Assembly: GCF_050717535.1 (NCBI RefSeq)
Contig: NZ_JBOITM010000083.1
Span: forward strand, 9,824-73,823
Origin: Clostridium_AD sp050717535
GTDB lineage: Bacteria; Bacillota; Clostridia; Clostridiales; Clostridiaceae
Reading direction: 5' to 3'
DNA: 64,000 nucleotides
In this document: piece after piece, positions 16,971 to 25,772 of the stretch
Numbering within the stretch: position 1 is the first letter of the stretch
Layout: the number at the start of each line of letters is the position of its first letter
Made by a program: the position numbers and the translations under genes
Notes under the pieces: generated by a model
Database searches by the model: none
What the model saw: only the letters and a program-made list of their open reading frames with translations
What the model was told of the DNA's origin: nothing

Positions 16971-18428
16971 GTGGAATTAAGAAATAAGAAATGGACAGAC
17001 GAAGAGTTCTTTGAAATTAGAAAAGAAGTATTAAACCAGTGGCCAACAGGTAAAGAGGTAGATTTAAAAGAAGCTATAGAATACAATAAGAAAATTCCTG
17101 ATCATAAAAATTTTGCAAAGAAATTAGTAAAAGCTAAAGAAGCAGGTATAACACTAGCACAACCAAGAGCAGGTGTGGCATTAATTGACAAGCACATCGA
17201 ACTTCTAAACTTCTTAGAAAAAGAGGGTGGCGCTGATTTACTGCCAACAACAATAGATAGTTATACAAGGTTAAATAGATATGATGCATGTGAAATAGGA
17301 ATAAAGGACAGTATAACTGAAGGAAGATCATTGTTAAATGGATTTCCAGCAGTAAATCATGGAGTTAAAGGTTGTAGACAAGTATTCGAAGCAGTAAATA
17401 TTCCATTAGAAGCAAGACATGGTACACCCGATGCAAGACTACTTGCTGAAATAACTCATGCTTCAGGTTGGACTTCAAATGAAGGCGGCGGAATTTCTTA
17501 CAATATTCCTTATGCTAAAAATGCAAGTTTGAAAAAATCAATGTTAGATTGGCAATATTGTGATAGACTTGTTGGTTATTATGAAGAACAAGGAATATCA
17601 ATAAATAGAGAACCTTTTGGACCATTAACAGGAACCTTAGTTCCACCTAGTACATCAAATGCAATTGCAATAATAGAAACATTAGTTGCAGTTGAACAAG
17701 GAGTTAAAAACGTTACAGTTGGATATGGTCAGTGTGGTAACTTAATACAAGACGTAGCAGCTATAAGAGCTCTAGAGGAACAGTGCCAAGAATATTTAAC
17801 AGCTAATGGATACAATGATGTATATTTAACAACAGTAATGCATGAATGGATGGGAGGATTCCCAGAAGATGAGGCAAAAGCTTTTGGAGTTATAGCAACA
17901 GGAGCTGCAGCAGCTGCACTTGCAGGAGCAACAAAAGTAATAGTTAAAACTCCTCATGAAGCTGTAGGAATTCCTACTAAAGAAGCTAATGCTATGGGAA
18001 TAAGGGCTACAAAAATGACTTTGAACTTATTAAGTGGTCAAAGAATGGCTATGTCTCCAGAATTAAAAACTGAAATTGAAATAATAAAAGCAGAAACGAA
18101 ATGTATGGTAGATATGATTTATAAAGTTGGAAAAGGTGATTTAGCTGTAGGAGTTATTAAAGGCTTTGAAATGGGAATTATTGATGTACCATTTGCACCA
18201 AGTAAATTCAATGCTGGTAAAATGATGCCTGCAAGAGATAATAATGGAGCAATTAGATACTTTAAATTCGGTAATCTACCATTAACACAAGAATTGAAAG
18301 ATTTTAATAGTAAAAAGTTGGAAGAAAGAGCGAAGTTTGAAAATAGAGATGTATCCTTCCAAATGACAATAGATGATATATTCGCAGTAGGAAAAGGTGT
18401 ATTAATAGGAAGACCAGAAAAAAAATAA
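16971..18428 (+). CDS. glmE: Glutamate mutase epsilon subunit
   Basis: Catalytic TIM-barrel subunit that, with GlmS and adenosylcobalamin, converts L-glutamate to 3-methylaspartate. The 485-residue product is near the usual length (about 483). It carries the arginine-rich substrate segments (LNGFPAVNHGVKGCRQVFEA and LEARHGTPDARLLAEI) and EGGGISYNIPYAK, characteristic of GlmE. The GTG start follows TTAGGAGGG. It is collinear with glmL and mal. Confidence 0.96.
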   Translation: MELRNKKWTDEEFFEIRKEVLNQWPTGKEVDLKEAIEYNKKIPDHKNFAKKLVKAKEAGITLAQPRAGVALIDKHIELLNFLEKEGGADLLPTTIDSYTRLNRYDACEIGIKDSITEGRSLLNGFPAVNHGVKGCRQVFEAVNIPLEARHGTPDARLLAEITHASGWTSNEGGGISYNIPYAKNASLKKSMLDWQYCDRLVGYYEEQGISINREPFGPLTGTLVPPSTSNAIAIIETLVAVEQGVKNVTVGYGQCGNLIQDVAAIRALEEQCQEYLTANGYNDVYLTTVMHEWMGGFPEDEAKAFGVIATGAAAAALAGATKVIVKTPHEAVGIPTKEANAMGIRATKMTLNLLSGQRMAMSPELKTEIEIIKAETKCMVDMIYKVGKGDLAVGVIKGFEMGIIDVPFAPSKFNAGKMMPARDNNGAIRYFKFGNLPLTQELKDFNSKKLEERAKFENRDVSFQMTIDDIFAVGKGVLIGRPEKK

Positions 18429-18480
18429 ATAAAAATGTTTTTATTAGATTCAAAAATATATAGAAGGATAGGTGTATATT

Positions 18481-19722
18481 ATGAAAATTATTGATGTATT
18501 ATGTTCAACAGGAAGAACAGGATTTTATTTTGACGACCAAAGAGCTATAAAAGCTGGAGCAGGACATGATGGTTTTACATATGTAGGAGAACCAGTAACA
18601 GAAGGATTTACATCCATTAGACAAGCAGGAGAATCAATATCAGTAATGATTATACTTGAAGATGGTCAAGTAGCTTACGGAGATTGTGCAGCTGTACAAT
18701 ATTCAGGAGCTGGTGGAAGAGATCCATTATTCCTTTCAAAAGATTTTATCCCAATTATAGAAAAAGAAATAGCACCAAAATTAATAGGTAGAGAATTAAA
18801 TAACTTTAAAGAAATGGCAGAAGAGTTTGACCACATGTTAGTTAATGGTAAAAGACTTCATACAGCTATAAGATACGGAGTAACACAAGCTATTCTAGAT
18901 GCTGTAGCAAAAGCTAAAAAAGTAACTATGGCAGAAATCGTTCGTGATGAATACAAAACTGGAGTAGATATTAAGAGAATTGCTATATTTACACAATCAG
19001 GTGATGATAGATACAATAGCTCAGATAAAATGATAATTAAAGGTGCAGACGTAATGCCTCACGCACTAATAAACAATGTAGAAGAAAAATTAGGACTTAA
19101 GGGTGAGAAATTACTTGCTTATGTTCAATGGTTAAGTGCTAGAGTATTAAAACTCCGAACTGATAAAAACTATAACCCAATATTCCACATAGATGTATAT
19201 GGAACAATAGGAGTTGCTTTTAACAATGATATAAAAGCTCAAGCAGACTATATAGCAACACTTGAAGAAGCTGCTAAACCATTTGCTTTGAGAATTGAAG
19301 GACCAATGGATGTTGAGCATAGAGAAAGACAAGTTGAAGCACTAGCTGCATTAACTGCTGAACTTGATAATAGAAAAATCAATGTTGAACTAGTTGCAGA
19401 CGAATGGTGTAACACATATGAAGACGTAGTATTGTTTGCAGATAAGAAAGCAGGCCATATGCTTCAAATAAAAACACCAGACTTAGGTGGAGTTAACAAC
19501 ATAATTGAATCAATACTATACTGCAAGAAAATGGGCCGTGGAGCATACTGTGGTGGAACATGTAATGAAACTAACAGATCAGCAGAAGTTTGCACAAACA
19601 TAGCTATTGCTTGTGGAGCAGACCAATGTCTTGCTAAACCAGGTATGGGTGTAGATGAAGGATACATGATAGTTAATAATGAAATGAATAGAGTTGTAGC
19701 TCTAGTTAATAGAAAAAAATAA
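18481..19722 (+). CDS. mal: Methylaspartate ammonia-lyase
   Basis: Enolase-superfamily enzyme that removes ammonia from (2S,3S)-3-methylaspartate to give mesaconate. The 413-residue product has exactly the length of the C. tetanomorphum enzyme. Visible landmarks are IHVDIYGT-type metal-ligand Asp in FHIDVYGTIG, RIEGPMD with Glu, LVADEWCNTYED with the third metal ligand, and the catalytic Lys in MLQIKTPDLGGV. The ATG at 18481 is preferred over an upstream in-frame start at 18472 because of the AAGGATAGGTG box. A paired stem-loop separates it from the hydratase genes. Confidence 0.97.
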   Translation: MKIIDVLCSTGRTGFYFDDQRAIKAGAGHDGFTYVGEPVTEGFTSIRQAGESISVMIILEDGQVAYGDCAAVQYSGAGGRDPLFLSKDFIPIIEKEIAPKLIGRELNNFKEMAEEFDHMLVNGKRLHTAIRYGVTQAILDAVAKAKKVTMAEIVRDEYKTGVDIKRIAIFTQSGDDRYNSSDKMIIKGADVMPHALINNVEEKLGLKGEKLLAYVQWLSARVLKLRTDKNYNPIFHIDVYGTIGVAFNNDIKAQADYIATLEEAAKPFALRIEGPMDVEHRERQVEALAALTAELDNRKINVELVADEWCNTYEDVVLFADKKAGHMLQIKTPDLGGVNNIIESILYCKKMGRGAYCGGTCNETNRSAEVCTNIAIACGADQCLAKPGMGVDEGYMIVNNEMNRVVALVNRKK

Positions 19723-19735
19723 TTAAATATAAATT

Positions 19736-19782
19736 TGGGAAAATTACTTAGATAGGCGGTTTATATAAACTGCCTTTTCCCA
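19736..19782 (+). promoter_or_regulatory. Two-tier stem-loop between mal and the hydratase genes
   Basis: TGGGAAAA (19736-19743) pairs with TTTTCCCA (19775-19782), and inside it AGGCGGTTT pairs with AAACTGCCT (one wobble). No T-run follows (CATATT), so this is unlikely to be a full terminator and may be an RNA processing or stability element that sets relative expression of the two operon halves. Confidence 0.6.
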
Positions 19783-19815
19783 TATTAAAATATTTACTTA
19801 AAAAGGAGTCAACGA

Positions 19816-20658
19816 ATGAAGGAAATAAATGTAGCAGAAATAACAAAAACCATAAAAAAACTATGTATAGATGCTAATTACTACCTCTCTGATGATATGA
19901 GAGATCAATTAAAAAAGGCTAAAGAAAAGGAAACTTGGGATATAGCAAAAGGCATTTTAGATAAGATTTTGATAAATGCAGATATAGCTAAAAATGAAAA
20001 AATGCCAATGTGCCAAGATACTGGTATGACTTGTGTGTTCATAGAACTAGGCCAAGAGGTTCATATAATAGGTGGCGGGCTTGAAAGTGCTATCAATAAA
20101 GGTGTAGCGCAGGGTTATGAAGAGGGATTTCTAAGGAAGTCAGTAGTTAGTGATCCAATTCAAAGGGTAAATACAAAGGATAACACTCCAGCAGTTATAT
20201 ATTATGATATAGTGCCAGGAGATAAATTAAAAATAACTGTAGCTCCAAAGGGATTTGGGTCAGAAAATATGAGCCAAATTAAAATGCTCAAACCTTCAGA
20301 TGGACTTCAAGGGGTTAAAGAATTTATCATAAAAGTAGTAAAAGAAGCTGGTCCTAATCCATGTCCACCTATAGTGGTAGGAATAGGTATAGGCGGGACT
20401 TTTGACAAGGCAGCAAATCTTGCTAAAAAAGCAGCAGTTAGACCTACTGATAAGCCAAACGCAAATCCATACTATGAAAATCTTGAAAAAGAGCTTAAAG
20501 AGGAAATAAATAAGCTAGGCATAGGACCTCAAGGTTTTGGGGGAAAAACTACTGCTTTAGCTGTTAATATTGAAACTTATCCAACTCACATAGCAGGTCT
20601 ACCAGTGGCAGTAAACATAAATTGTCATGCTGCAAGACATGCTAGTGCAGAGCTTTAA
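19816..20658 (+). CDS. Class I hydro-lyase alpha subunit, probable mesaconate hydratase (citramalate-forming)
   Basis: Alpha subunit of an oxygen-sensitive [4Fe-4S] two-subunit fumarase-type hydratase. In this operon it should hydrate mesaconate to (S)-citramalate. The 280-residue product has three conserved cysteine sites expected to hold the cluster: MCQDTG (about C62), GPNPCPP and NINCHAARH near the C-terminus, plus the GGTFDKAANLAKKA motif. AAAGGAGTC precedes the ATG. Sequence alone would also allow fumarase; position between mal and the lyase genes argues for mesaconase. Confidence 0.9.
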   Translation: MKEINVAEITKTIKKLCIDANYYLSDDMRDQLKKAKEKETWDIAKGILDKILINADIAKNEKMPMCQDTGMTCVFIELGQEVHIIGGGLESAINKGVAQGYEEGFLRKSVVSDPIQRVNTKDNTPAVIYYDIVPGDKLKITVAPKGFGSENMSQIKMLKPSDGLQGVKEFIIKVVKEAGPNPCPPIVVGIGIGGTFDKAANLAKKAAVRPTDKPNANPYYENLEKELKEEINKLGIGPQGFGGKTTALAVNIETYPTHIAGLPVAVNINCHAARHASAEL

Positions 20659-20678
20659 GGATAAGGGAGGAGAATATT

Positions 20679-21236
20679 ATGGAGAAAAGAATAACTACGC
20701 CACTTACGATAGATAAAGTTAAAGATTTAAAAGCTGGAGACAGTGTACTGTTATCAGGTGTAATATATACAGCTAGAGATGCAGCTCATAAAAGACTAGT
20801 TGATCTTATAGATAAGGGAGAAAAACTTCCAATAGATGTTAAAGATGCAGTTATATATTATGTAGGACCAACTCCTGCAAAACCTGGAAATGCATTGGGA
20901 TCAGCAGGTCCAACTACTAGTTATAGAATGGATGCTTACACACCACAACTTTTAGATAAGGGTTTAAAGGGAATGATAGGTAAAGGACTCAGATCAGAAG
21001 AAGTTGTAGATTCCATGATTAAAAATGGTGCTGTATATTTTGCAGCTATTGGTGGTACGGGAGCTTTAATTGGCAAATGTGTAAAAAAGGCAGAAATAGT
21101 AACTTATGAGGATTTAGGCTCTGAAGCTATAAGAAGACTTGAAGTAGAGGATTTACCTATAGTTGTAGTAATAGATAGTCAAGGTAACGACCTATACAAG
21201 CAAGGTCAAAGTGCTTATTTAGAAAGTGTAAAATAA
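20679..21236 (+). CDS. Class I hydro-lyase beta subunit, probable mesaconate hydratase
   Basis: Beta subunit partner of the preceding gene. The 185-residue product has the family segments DSVLLSGVIYTARDAAHKRL, YYVGPTPAKPG, GSAGPTTSYRMDAYTP and GGTGALIGKCVKKAE. It is separated from the alpha gene by 20 bases with an AAGGGAGG ribosome binding site. The two would form the mesaconate-to-citramalate step. Confidence 0.9.
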   Translation: MEKRITTPLTIDKVKDLKAGDSVLLSGVIYTARDAAHKRLVDLIDKGEKLPIDVKDAVIYYVGPTPAKPGNALGSAGPTTSYRMDAYTPQLLDKGLKGMIGKGLRSEEVVDSMIKNGAVYFAAIGGTGALIGKCVKKAEIVTYEDLGSEAIRRLEVEDLPIVVVIDSQGNDLYKQGQSAYLESVK

Positions 21237-21268
21237 ATATAACTTAAAGTAGAGCGAGAGGTGATACC

Positions 21269-21532
21269 ATGGAAATAAATAAACCAGCCAAAGCAGGAAC
21301 AATGGAATCTAACGATATATATGTAATGATTATGCCTAGCCCTAAGGGTGGTATTGAAATTAATCTTCAGAGTATTGTTATGAAACAGTTTGGTGAAGAA
21401 ATAGAAAAAGTAATACGTAATACTCTTAAGGAATTAGGAGTTGAGAGTATTATAGTAAATGCTCAAGATAAAGGTGCATTAAATTATACAATAAAAGCTA
21501 GAATAGAAACTGCTACAAAAAGAGCTCAATAA
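21269..21532 (+). CDS. citD: Citramalate lyase acyl carrier (gamma) subunit, CitD family
   Basis: Small acyl carrier protein of the citrate/citramalate lyase family. It bears a phosphoribosyl-dephospho-CoA group through which acetyl and citramalyl residues are exchanged. The 87-residue product starts MEINKPAKAGTMESNDIYV; the serine near position 14 in GTMESND is the attachment site in this family. GAGAGGTG precedes the ATG. In this operon the substrate is expected to be citramalate rather than citrate. Confidence 0.93.
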   Translation: MEINKPAKAGTMESNDIYVMIMPSPKGGIEINLQSIVMKQFGEEIEKVIRNTLKELGVESIIVNAQDKGALNYTIKARIETATKRAQ

Positions 21533-21544
21533 GAGGTGATTAAT

Positions 21545-22417
21545 ATGAAAAAGTTGAGAAGAACTATGCTTTTTATGCCAGGTAATAATCCGGGAATGCT
21601 TCAAAATGCAGGCATATTAGGTGCAGACTCAATTATATTAGATTTAGAGGATGCTGTAAGTCTAACAGAAAAAGACAGTGCTAGAATTTTGGTAAGCGAA
21701 GCTATAAAAAATGTAGATTATGGCAATGTAGAAGTAGTAGTAAGGGTAAATCCATTTACTACGGAATTTGCAAAAAAAGATATTGATGTAATAGCAAGAG
21801 TTAAACCAGATACACTAATGATACCAAAAGCTACAGAAGAAGAACTTATAGCTATAGACAAAATACTTACAAAGATTGAAAGTGAAGAAGGATTTGATGC
21901 GAAAAGTATAAAATTAATTCCTTTAGTAGAAACAGCCTATGGTCTTGAAAATGTTTATAGCATAATAAAATCTTGTGACAGAATAGTAGCTATTTTACTT
22001 GGAGGAGAAGATTTAACTTCAGATTTGGGTATTGTGAGAACAAAGCCAGGAGAAGAAATTTTCTATGCAAGAAATAAAGTAGCTGTTGCCTGCAGGGCAA
22101 TGAAGGTGGACTCTATAGACACTCCATTTACAGATACCAATGATTTTGATGGATTAGCAATAGACACTAGGAAAGCTAAAAGTTTAGGATTTACAGGAAA
22201 AGCTGCAATAAGTCCAAAACATATTGATACTATTCATTCTGTATATGCTCCAAGTCTAAAGGAAATAAAACATGCCCAAAGGGTACTCGAGACTATGGAA
22301 GAAGCAGAAAGAGAAGGAAAAGGAGTATTTTCTCTAGATGGTAAAATGGTAGATGCTCCAGTTATAAATAGAGCTAAAAACACAGTAGAACTAGCAAGAG
22401 TTTTAGGTCTTATCTAA
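21545..22417 (+). CDS. citE: Citramalate lyase beta subunit (citramalyl-ACP lyase), CitE family
   Basis: Cleaves citramalyl-ACP to acetyl-ACP and pyruvate; the homologous CitE acts on citryl-ACP. The 290-residue TIM-barrel protein starts KKLRRTMLFMPGNNPGML, with DSIILDLEDAVS holding metal-ligand acidic residues, VRVNPF with the conserved Arg, and LLGGEDLTSDLG. GAGGTG with seven-base spacing supports ATG 21545 over the GTG at 21536 within that box. Confidence 0.93.
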   Translation: MKKLRRTMLFMPGNNPGMLQNAGILGADSIILDLEDAVSLTEKDSARILVSEAIKNVDYGNVEVVVRVNPFTTEFAKKDIDVIARVKPDTLMIPKATEEELIAIDKILTKIESEEGFDAKSIKLIPLVETAYGLENVYSIIKSCDRIVAILLGGEDLTSDLGIVRTKPGEEIFYARNKVAVACRAMKVDSIDTPFTDTNDFDGLAIDTRKAKSLGFTGKAAISPKHIDTIHSVYAPSLKEIKHAQRVLETMEEAEREGKGVFSLDGKMVDAPVINRAKNTVELARVLGLI

Positions 22418-22466
22418 AAGCTTATTAGAAGCTACTTTAGTGTATTAGTTAATTGAGGTGATAATA

Positions 22467-24005
22467 ATGAAAAATGTATTAGGTAGAGAAATACCTGAAT
22501 ATATAGAAGGTTATGGAAAAGTAATCCCTTATGAAGGTGCATTTAAACATGCCGGTATTAAGGTGAAAAAAGAAGTAAAATTAAACTGCGTAACTCCAAA
22601 TGACAAAAAAGTTTTAAGTAGTATTGAGGAAGTTTTAGACAAGGTAGAGTTAAAAGATGGCATGACAATTTCATTTCATCATCATTTAAGAAATGGCGAT
22701 CATGTACTTAATTTAGTTGTTGCTGCTATTGCTGCTAGAGGAATAAAAAATATTACATTAGCGGCAAGTTCATTATTCCCAAACAATGTGCCTTTAATTG
22801 AGCACATAAAAAATGGTGTGATTACTAAAATATTCACTAATTATATGTCCGGTCCAGTAGCGCAAGAAATTTCTAGAGGAATATTAAAAACTCCAGTAAT
22901 AATGCATACCCATGGTGGACGTGCTAGAGCAATCGAAAGTGGAGATTTGCACATAGATGTAGCTTTCATTGCAGCACCTACAGCGGATACTTATGGAAAT
23001 GTTAATGGATTGTATGGAAAATCAGCATGTGGTGCTCTAGGTTATGCAGTAGCAGATGCCGAGTGTGCAGACAAGGTAGTAGCAATAACGGATAATTTAG
23101 TACCATATCCAGCTTGCCCTATTGAAATTAGTCAGATATATATAGATTATGTTGTAGAGGTGGATTCTATTGGTGATCCAGCTGGAATAGTATCAGGAAC
23201 TACAAAAATTACTAACGATCCAGTGGGACTTAAAATAGCTAAAATGGCTAACCAAGTTATGGTGGCTACCGGTCTTGTTGTGAACGAAATGTCATTTCAA
23301 ACAGGTGCAGGCGGAACTTCACTAGCTGTAGCTGCAGAACTTAAGAAATACATGAAAGAAAATGAGATAGTGGGAAGCTTTGCATCAGGTGGAATAACTG
23401 GATATCTTGTAGATATGTTTAAAGAAGGATTGTTTAAATCCTTATTTGATGTACAGTGTTTTGATTTAGAGGCAATTCAGTCCTATGTAAGTTCACATAA
23501 GCATCAGAGAATGTCTGCTTCTATGTACGGAAACCCAGATAACAAAGGCGCGGTTGTAAACAACCTAGACATAGTTATCTTAGGTGCTACAGAAATAGAC
23601 ACAAACTTTAATGTTAATGTAACCACTGGTTCAGATGGCGCTATTATGGGCGGGTCTGGAGGACATAGTGACACAGCAGCAGGAGCTAAGCTTACAATAA
23701 TTGTTACGCAATTAATGAAGGCAAGACTTCCAATTATAGTTGACAGTGTAACTACAGTAACAACTCCAGGTGAAAGCATTGATGTTATTGTAACAGAAAG
23801 AGGAATAGCAGTTAATCCAAGAAGAACAGATATAATAGAGAAATTAAAGAAAACCAATCTTCCTATAATGACAATTGAGAAGCTTAAAGCAATAGCTGAA
23901 AAGATGACAGGTAAACCAAAAGCTATTGAATTATCAGATGAAATAGTTGCAGTTATAGAATATAGAGATGGATCAGTAATTGATGTGGTTAGAAAACCTC
24001 TATAA
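22467..24005 (+). CDS. citF: Citramalate lyase alpha subunit (ACP transferase), CitF family
   Basis: Transfers the carrier protein from acetyl-ACP to citramalate, releasing acetate and completing the lyase cycle; belongs to the family I CoA-transferase fold. The 512-residue product has FHHHLRNGDHVLN near the N-terminus and GSGGHSDTAAGAKL around residue 395, both typical of CitF. ATG 22467 after GAGGTG is chosen over GTG 22458. A strong terminator follows, closing the glutamate mutase to citramalate lyase operon. Confidence 0.94.
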   Translation: MKNVLGREIPEYIEGYGKVIPYEGAFKHAGIKVKKEVKLNCVTPNDKKVLSSIEEVLDKVELKDGMTISFHHHLRNGDHVLNLVVAAIAARGIKNITLAASSLFPNNVPLIEHIKNGVITKIFTNYMSGPVAQEISRGILKTPVIMHTHGGRARAIESGDLHIDVAFIAAPTADTYGNVNGLYGKSACGALGYAVADAECADKVVAITDNLVPYPACPIEISQIYIDYVVEVDSIGDPAGIVSGTTKITNDPVGLKIAKMANQVMVATGLVVNEMSFQTGAGGTSLAVAAELKKYMKENEIVGSFASGGITGYLVDMFKEGLFKSLFDVQCFDLEAIQSYVSSHKHQRMSASMYGNPDNKGAVVNNLDIVILGATEIDTNFNVNVTTGSDGAIMGGSGGHSDTAAGAKLTIIVTQLMKARLPIIVDSVTTVTTPGESIDVIVTERGIAVNPRRTDIIEKLKKTNLPIMTIEKLKAIAEKMTGKPKAIELSDEIVAVIEYRDGSVIDVVRKPL

Positions 24006-24011
24006 TACATA

Positions 24012-24050
24012 AAATAAAGCTGGAATTAATAATTTCCAGCTTTATTTTAT
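24012..24050 (+). terminator. Terminator after citF
   Basis: Perfect stem AATAAAGCTGGAA/TTCCAGCTTTATT around a short AT loop, followed by TTATTT. It ends the main operon. The remaining 159 bases before citC hold AT-rich promoter-like sequence and a short direct repeat GATGATTTAA near 24153-24162 and 24185-24194. Confidence 0.88.
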
Positions 24051-24209
24051 TTCATATTATTATTTTCTAGTAAAACTAGATATATTGGCTTTTTATATAT
24101 AATAAACATATAATATATTTAAATATAGTGTTGTTAATTGCACCATCGAAGATGATGATTTAACGACGTTTTAGCACTATCGGTGATGATTTAATGAGGA
24201 GGAATTTTT

Positions 24210-25253
24210 ATGTGCGGAATTGTAGCCCAGAAAATTAATCTATTGGATAAAGATGCAGTAAAAGAAGTAAGAGATTTTTTACAAACCTTTCAGCTATTAC
24301 TTGATGATAACGTTGATTATACTATAGTTGTTAGGCAAAATGAAGAAATTAAAGCCACCTGCTCTAAGGCGAAAAATGTGTTTAAATGTTTTGCGGTTTC
24401 AGAGGATTTAAGAGGAACTGGTGTAGCAGCTATTCTTATGGGAGCAGTATCAGATAGGTTATTTGAGGAAGGAATTTATCATAGTTTTATATTTACTAAG
24501 GTAGCAAATATAGATATATTCACCTCACTTGGGTACAATCTTATCTATAAAATAGAAAATGTGGCTCTACTTGAAAGTGGAATATATGATATAGAAAAGT
24601 ATTTGGAAGATTTGAAAAAAATATATAATATAGATGGAATTACTAAAAAGTCAGCAATAGTTATGAATTGCAATCCATTTACTTTAGGGCATAAGTATTT
24701 AATAGAAGAAGCTGCATCACAAAGTGAAGAGGTACTGGTATTTATAGTTGAAGAAGATAAATCCTCGTTCCCATTTATTAATAGATATAATATGGTTAAA
24801 GAAGGTGTTTCACATTTACCTAATGTGAGGGTGATTAAAGGTGGAGAATACATCATTTCCGAGGCTACCTTCCCAACATATTTTTTAAGGAAAAAAGATG
24901 AAATACTAAAGGCTTATACTACACTCGATGCGTCTATTTTTGGGAAATATTTTTGTCAAACTCTAAATATAACTAAAAGATTTATAGGAGAGGAACCATA
25001 TTGTCAGGTTACAAATGCTTATAATGATGCTTTGAAGGATATTTTACCGAGTTTTGGAGTAGAAGTTGTAGAGGTAAAAAGAAAGGCTTTTATGGATGAT
25101 ATTATTAGCGCGTCGAAGGTGAGAAAATTAATAGTTGAAGGAAAAATATCAGATATTCAGAAGCTTGTTCCGAGTTCAACTTGGAAATTTTTAAATACTT
25201 TAGCAGGAAAGGAGATAATGGGGCGGATCAAAGTAAGTGATTCTCCACATTAA
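24210..25253 (+). CDS. citC: [Citrate/citramalate lyase] ligase (acetate:lyase ligase)
   Basis: Activates the lyase by acetylating the thiol of its prosthetic group with acetate and ATP. The 347-residue product has an N-terminal GNAT-like domain (residues about 1-125, with SEDLRGTGVAA) and a C-terminal nucleotidyltransferase domain with the HxGH-type motif NCNPFTLGHKYLIEEA near residue 150, exactly the CitC architecture. GAGGAGGAA precedes the ATG. It starts a second transcription unit with citX and citG. Confidence 0.93.
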   Translation: MCGIVAQKINLLDKDAVKEVRDFLQTFQLLLDDNVDYTIVVRQNEEIKATCSKAKNVFKCFAVSEDLRGTGVAAILMGAVSDRLFEEGIYHSFIFTKVANIDIFTSLGYNLIYKIENVALLESGIYDIEKYLEDLKKIYNIDGITKKSAIVMNCNPFTLGHKYLIEEAASQSEEVLVFIVEEDKSSFPFINRYNMVKEGVSHLPNVRVIKGGEYIISEATFPTYFLRKKDEILKAYTTLDASIFGKYFCQTLNITKRFIGEEPYCQVTNAYNDALKDILPSFGVEVVEVKRKAFMDDIISASKVRKLIVEGKISDIQKLVPSSTWKFLNTLAGKEIMGRIKVSDSPH

Positions 25254-25259
25254 TATGAT

Positions 25260-25772
25260 ATGTATACAGCAGAAGATATATTTCTAGAAAGAGAAAGAAG
25301 AGTTGAGTTTCAAGAAAAACTATTAGAAAAATATAAAATGTCAATACTGGTTATAAGGGTTAACTATCCTGGAATAAATAAGGATAACCATTTTTCACAA
25401 CAAATAACTATCATTATAGAGCAAATACTTAGTGAAATATTTTCTTATTCTATTCATTATAAAATAATGACTACTACTGCGGAAGGTCCTATTGTGATTA
25501 TGGCTATAAACAAAACAGCAATAGAAATAAAATCAATAACACTTGATATTGAGGATAAACATATTTTAGGAAGATGTGTAGACATAGATGTATATGATGA
25601 AAATGGTAGGGGTATTGGTCGAGAAAATTTTGGACTTGGCATGAGAAAATGTTTTATTTGTGATGATATAGCTCATAATTGTGTAAGAAGTAAAAAACAT
25701 AGCAAAGATGAAATTGAAGGATTTATAAAAAATAGATATTCGGAATATATGGAGAAATTTTATGGAAAATAA
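25260..25772 (+). CDS. citX: Holo-ACP synthase of the lyase (phosphoribosyl-dephospho-CoA transferase), CitX
   Basis: Transfers the 2'-(5''-triphosphoribosyl)-3'-dephospho-CoA precursor to the serine of the lyase acyl carrier protein. The 170-residue product starts YTAEDIFLERERRVEFQEKLL and has GRCVDIDVYDENG, FGLGMRKCFICDDIAHNCVRSKKH, the signature of CitX. It begins seven bases after the citC stop, without a strong ribosome binding site, and overlaps citG by 11 bases, so translation is probably coupled. Confidence 0.9.
   Translation: MYTAEDIFLERERRVEFQEKLLEKYKMSILVIRVNYPGINKDNHFSQQITIIIEQILSEIFSYSIHYKIMTTTAEGPIVIMAINKTAIEIKSITLDIEDKHILGRCVDIDVYDENGRGIGRENFGLGMRKCFICDDIAHNCVRSKKHSKDEIEGFIKNRYSEYMEKFYGK

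Noticed and set aside
21269..24005. Citrate lyase for citrate fermentation
   Set aside because: No citrate transporter or oxaloacetate decarboxylase is nearby and the genes follow mesaconase, so citramalate is the better substrate.
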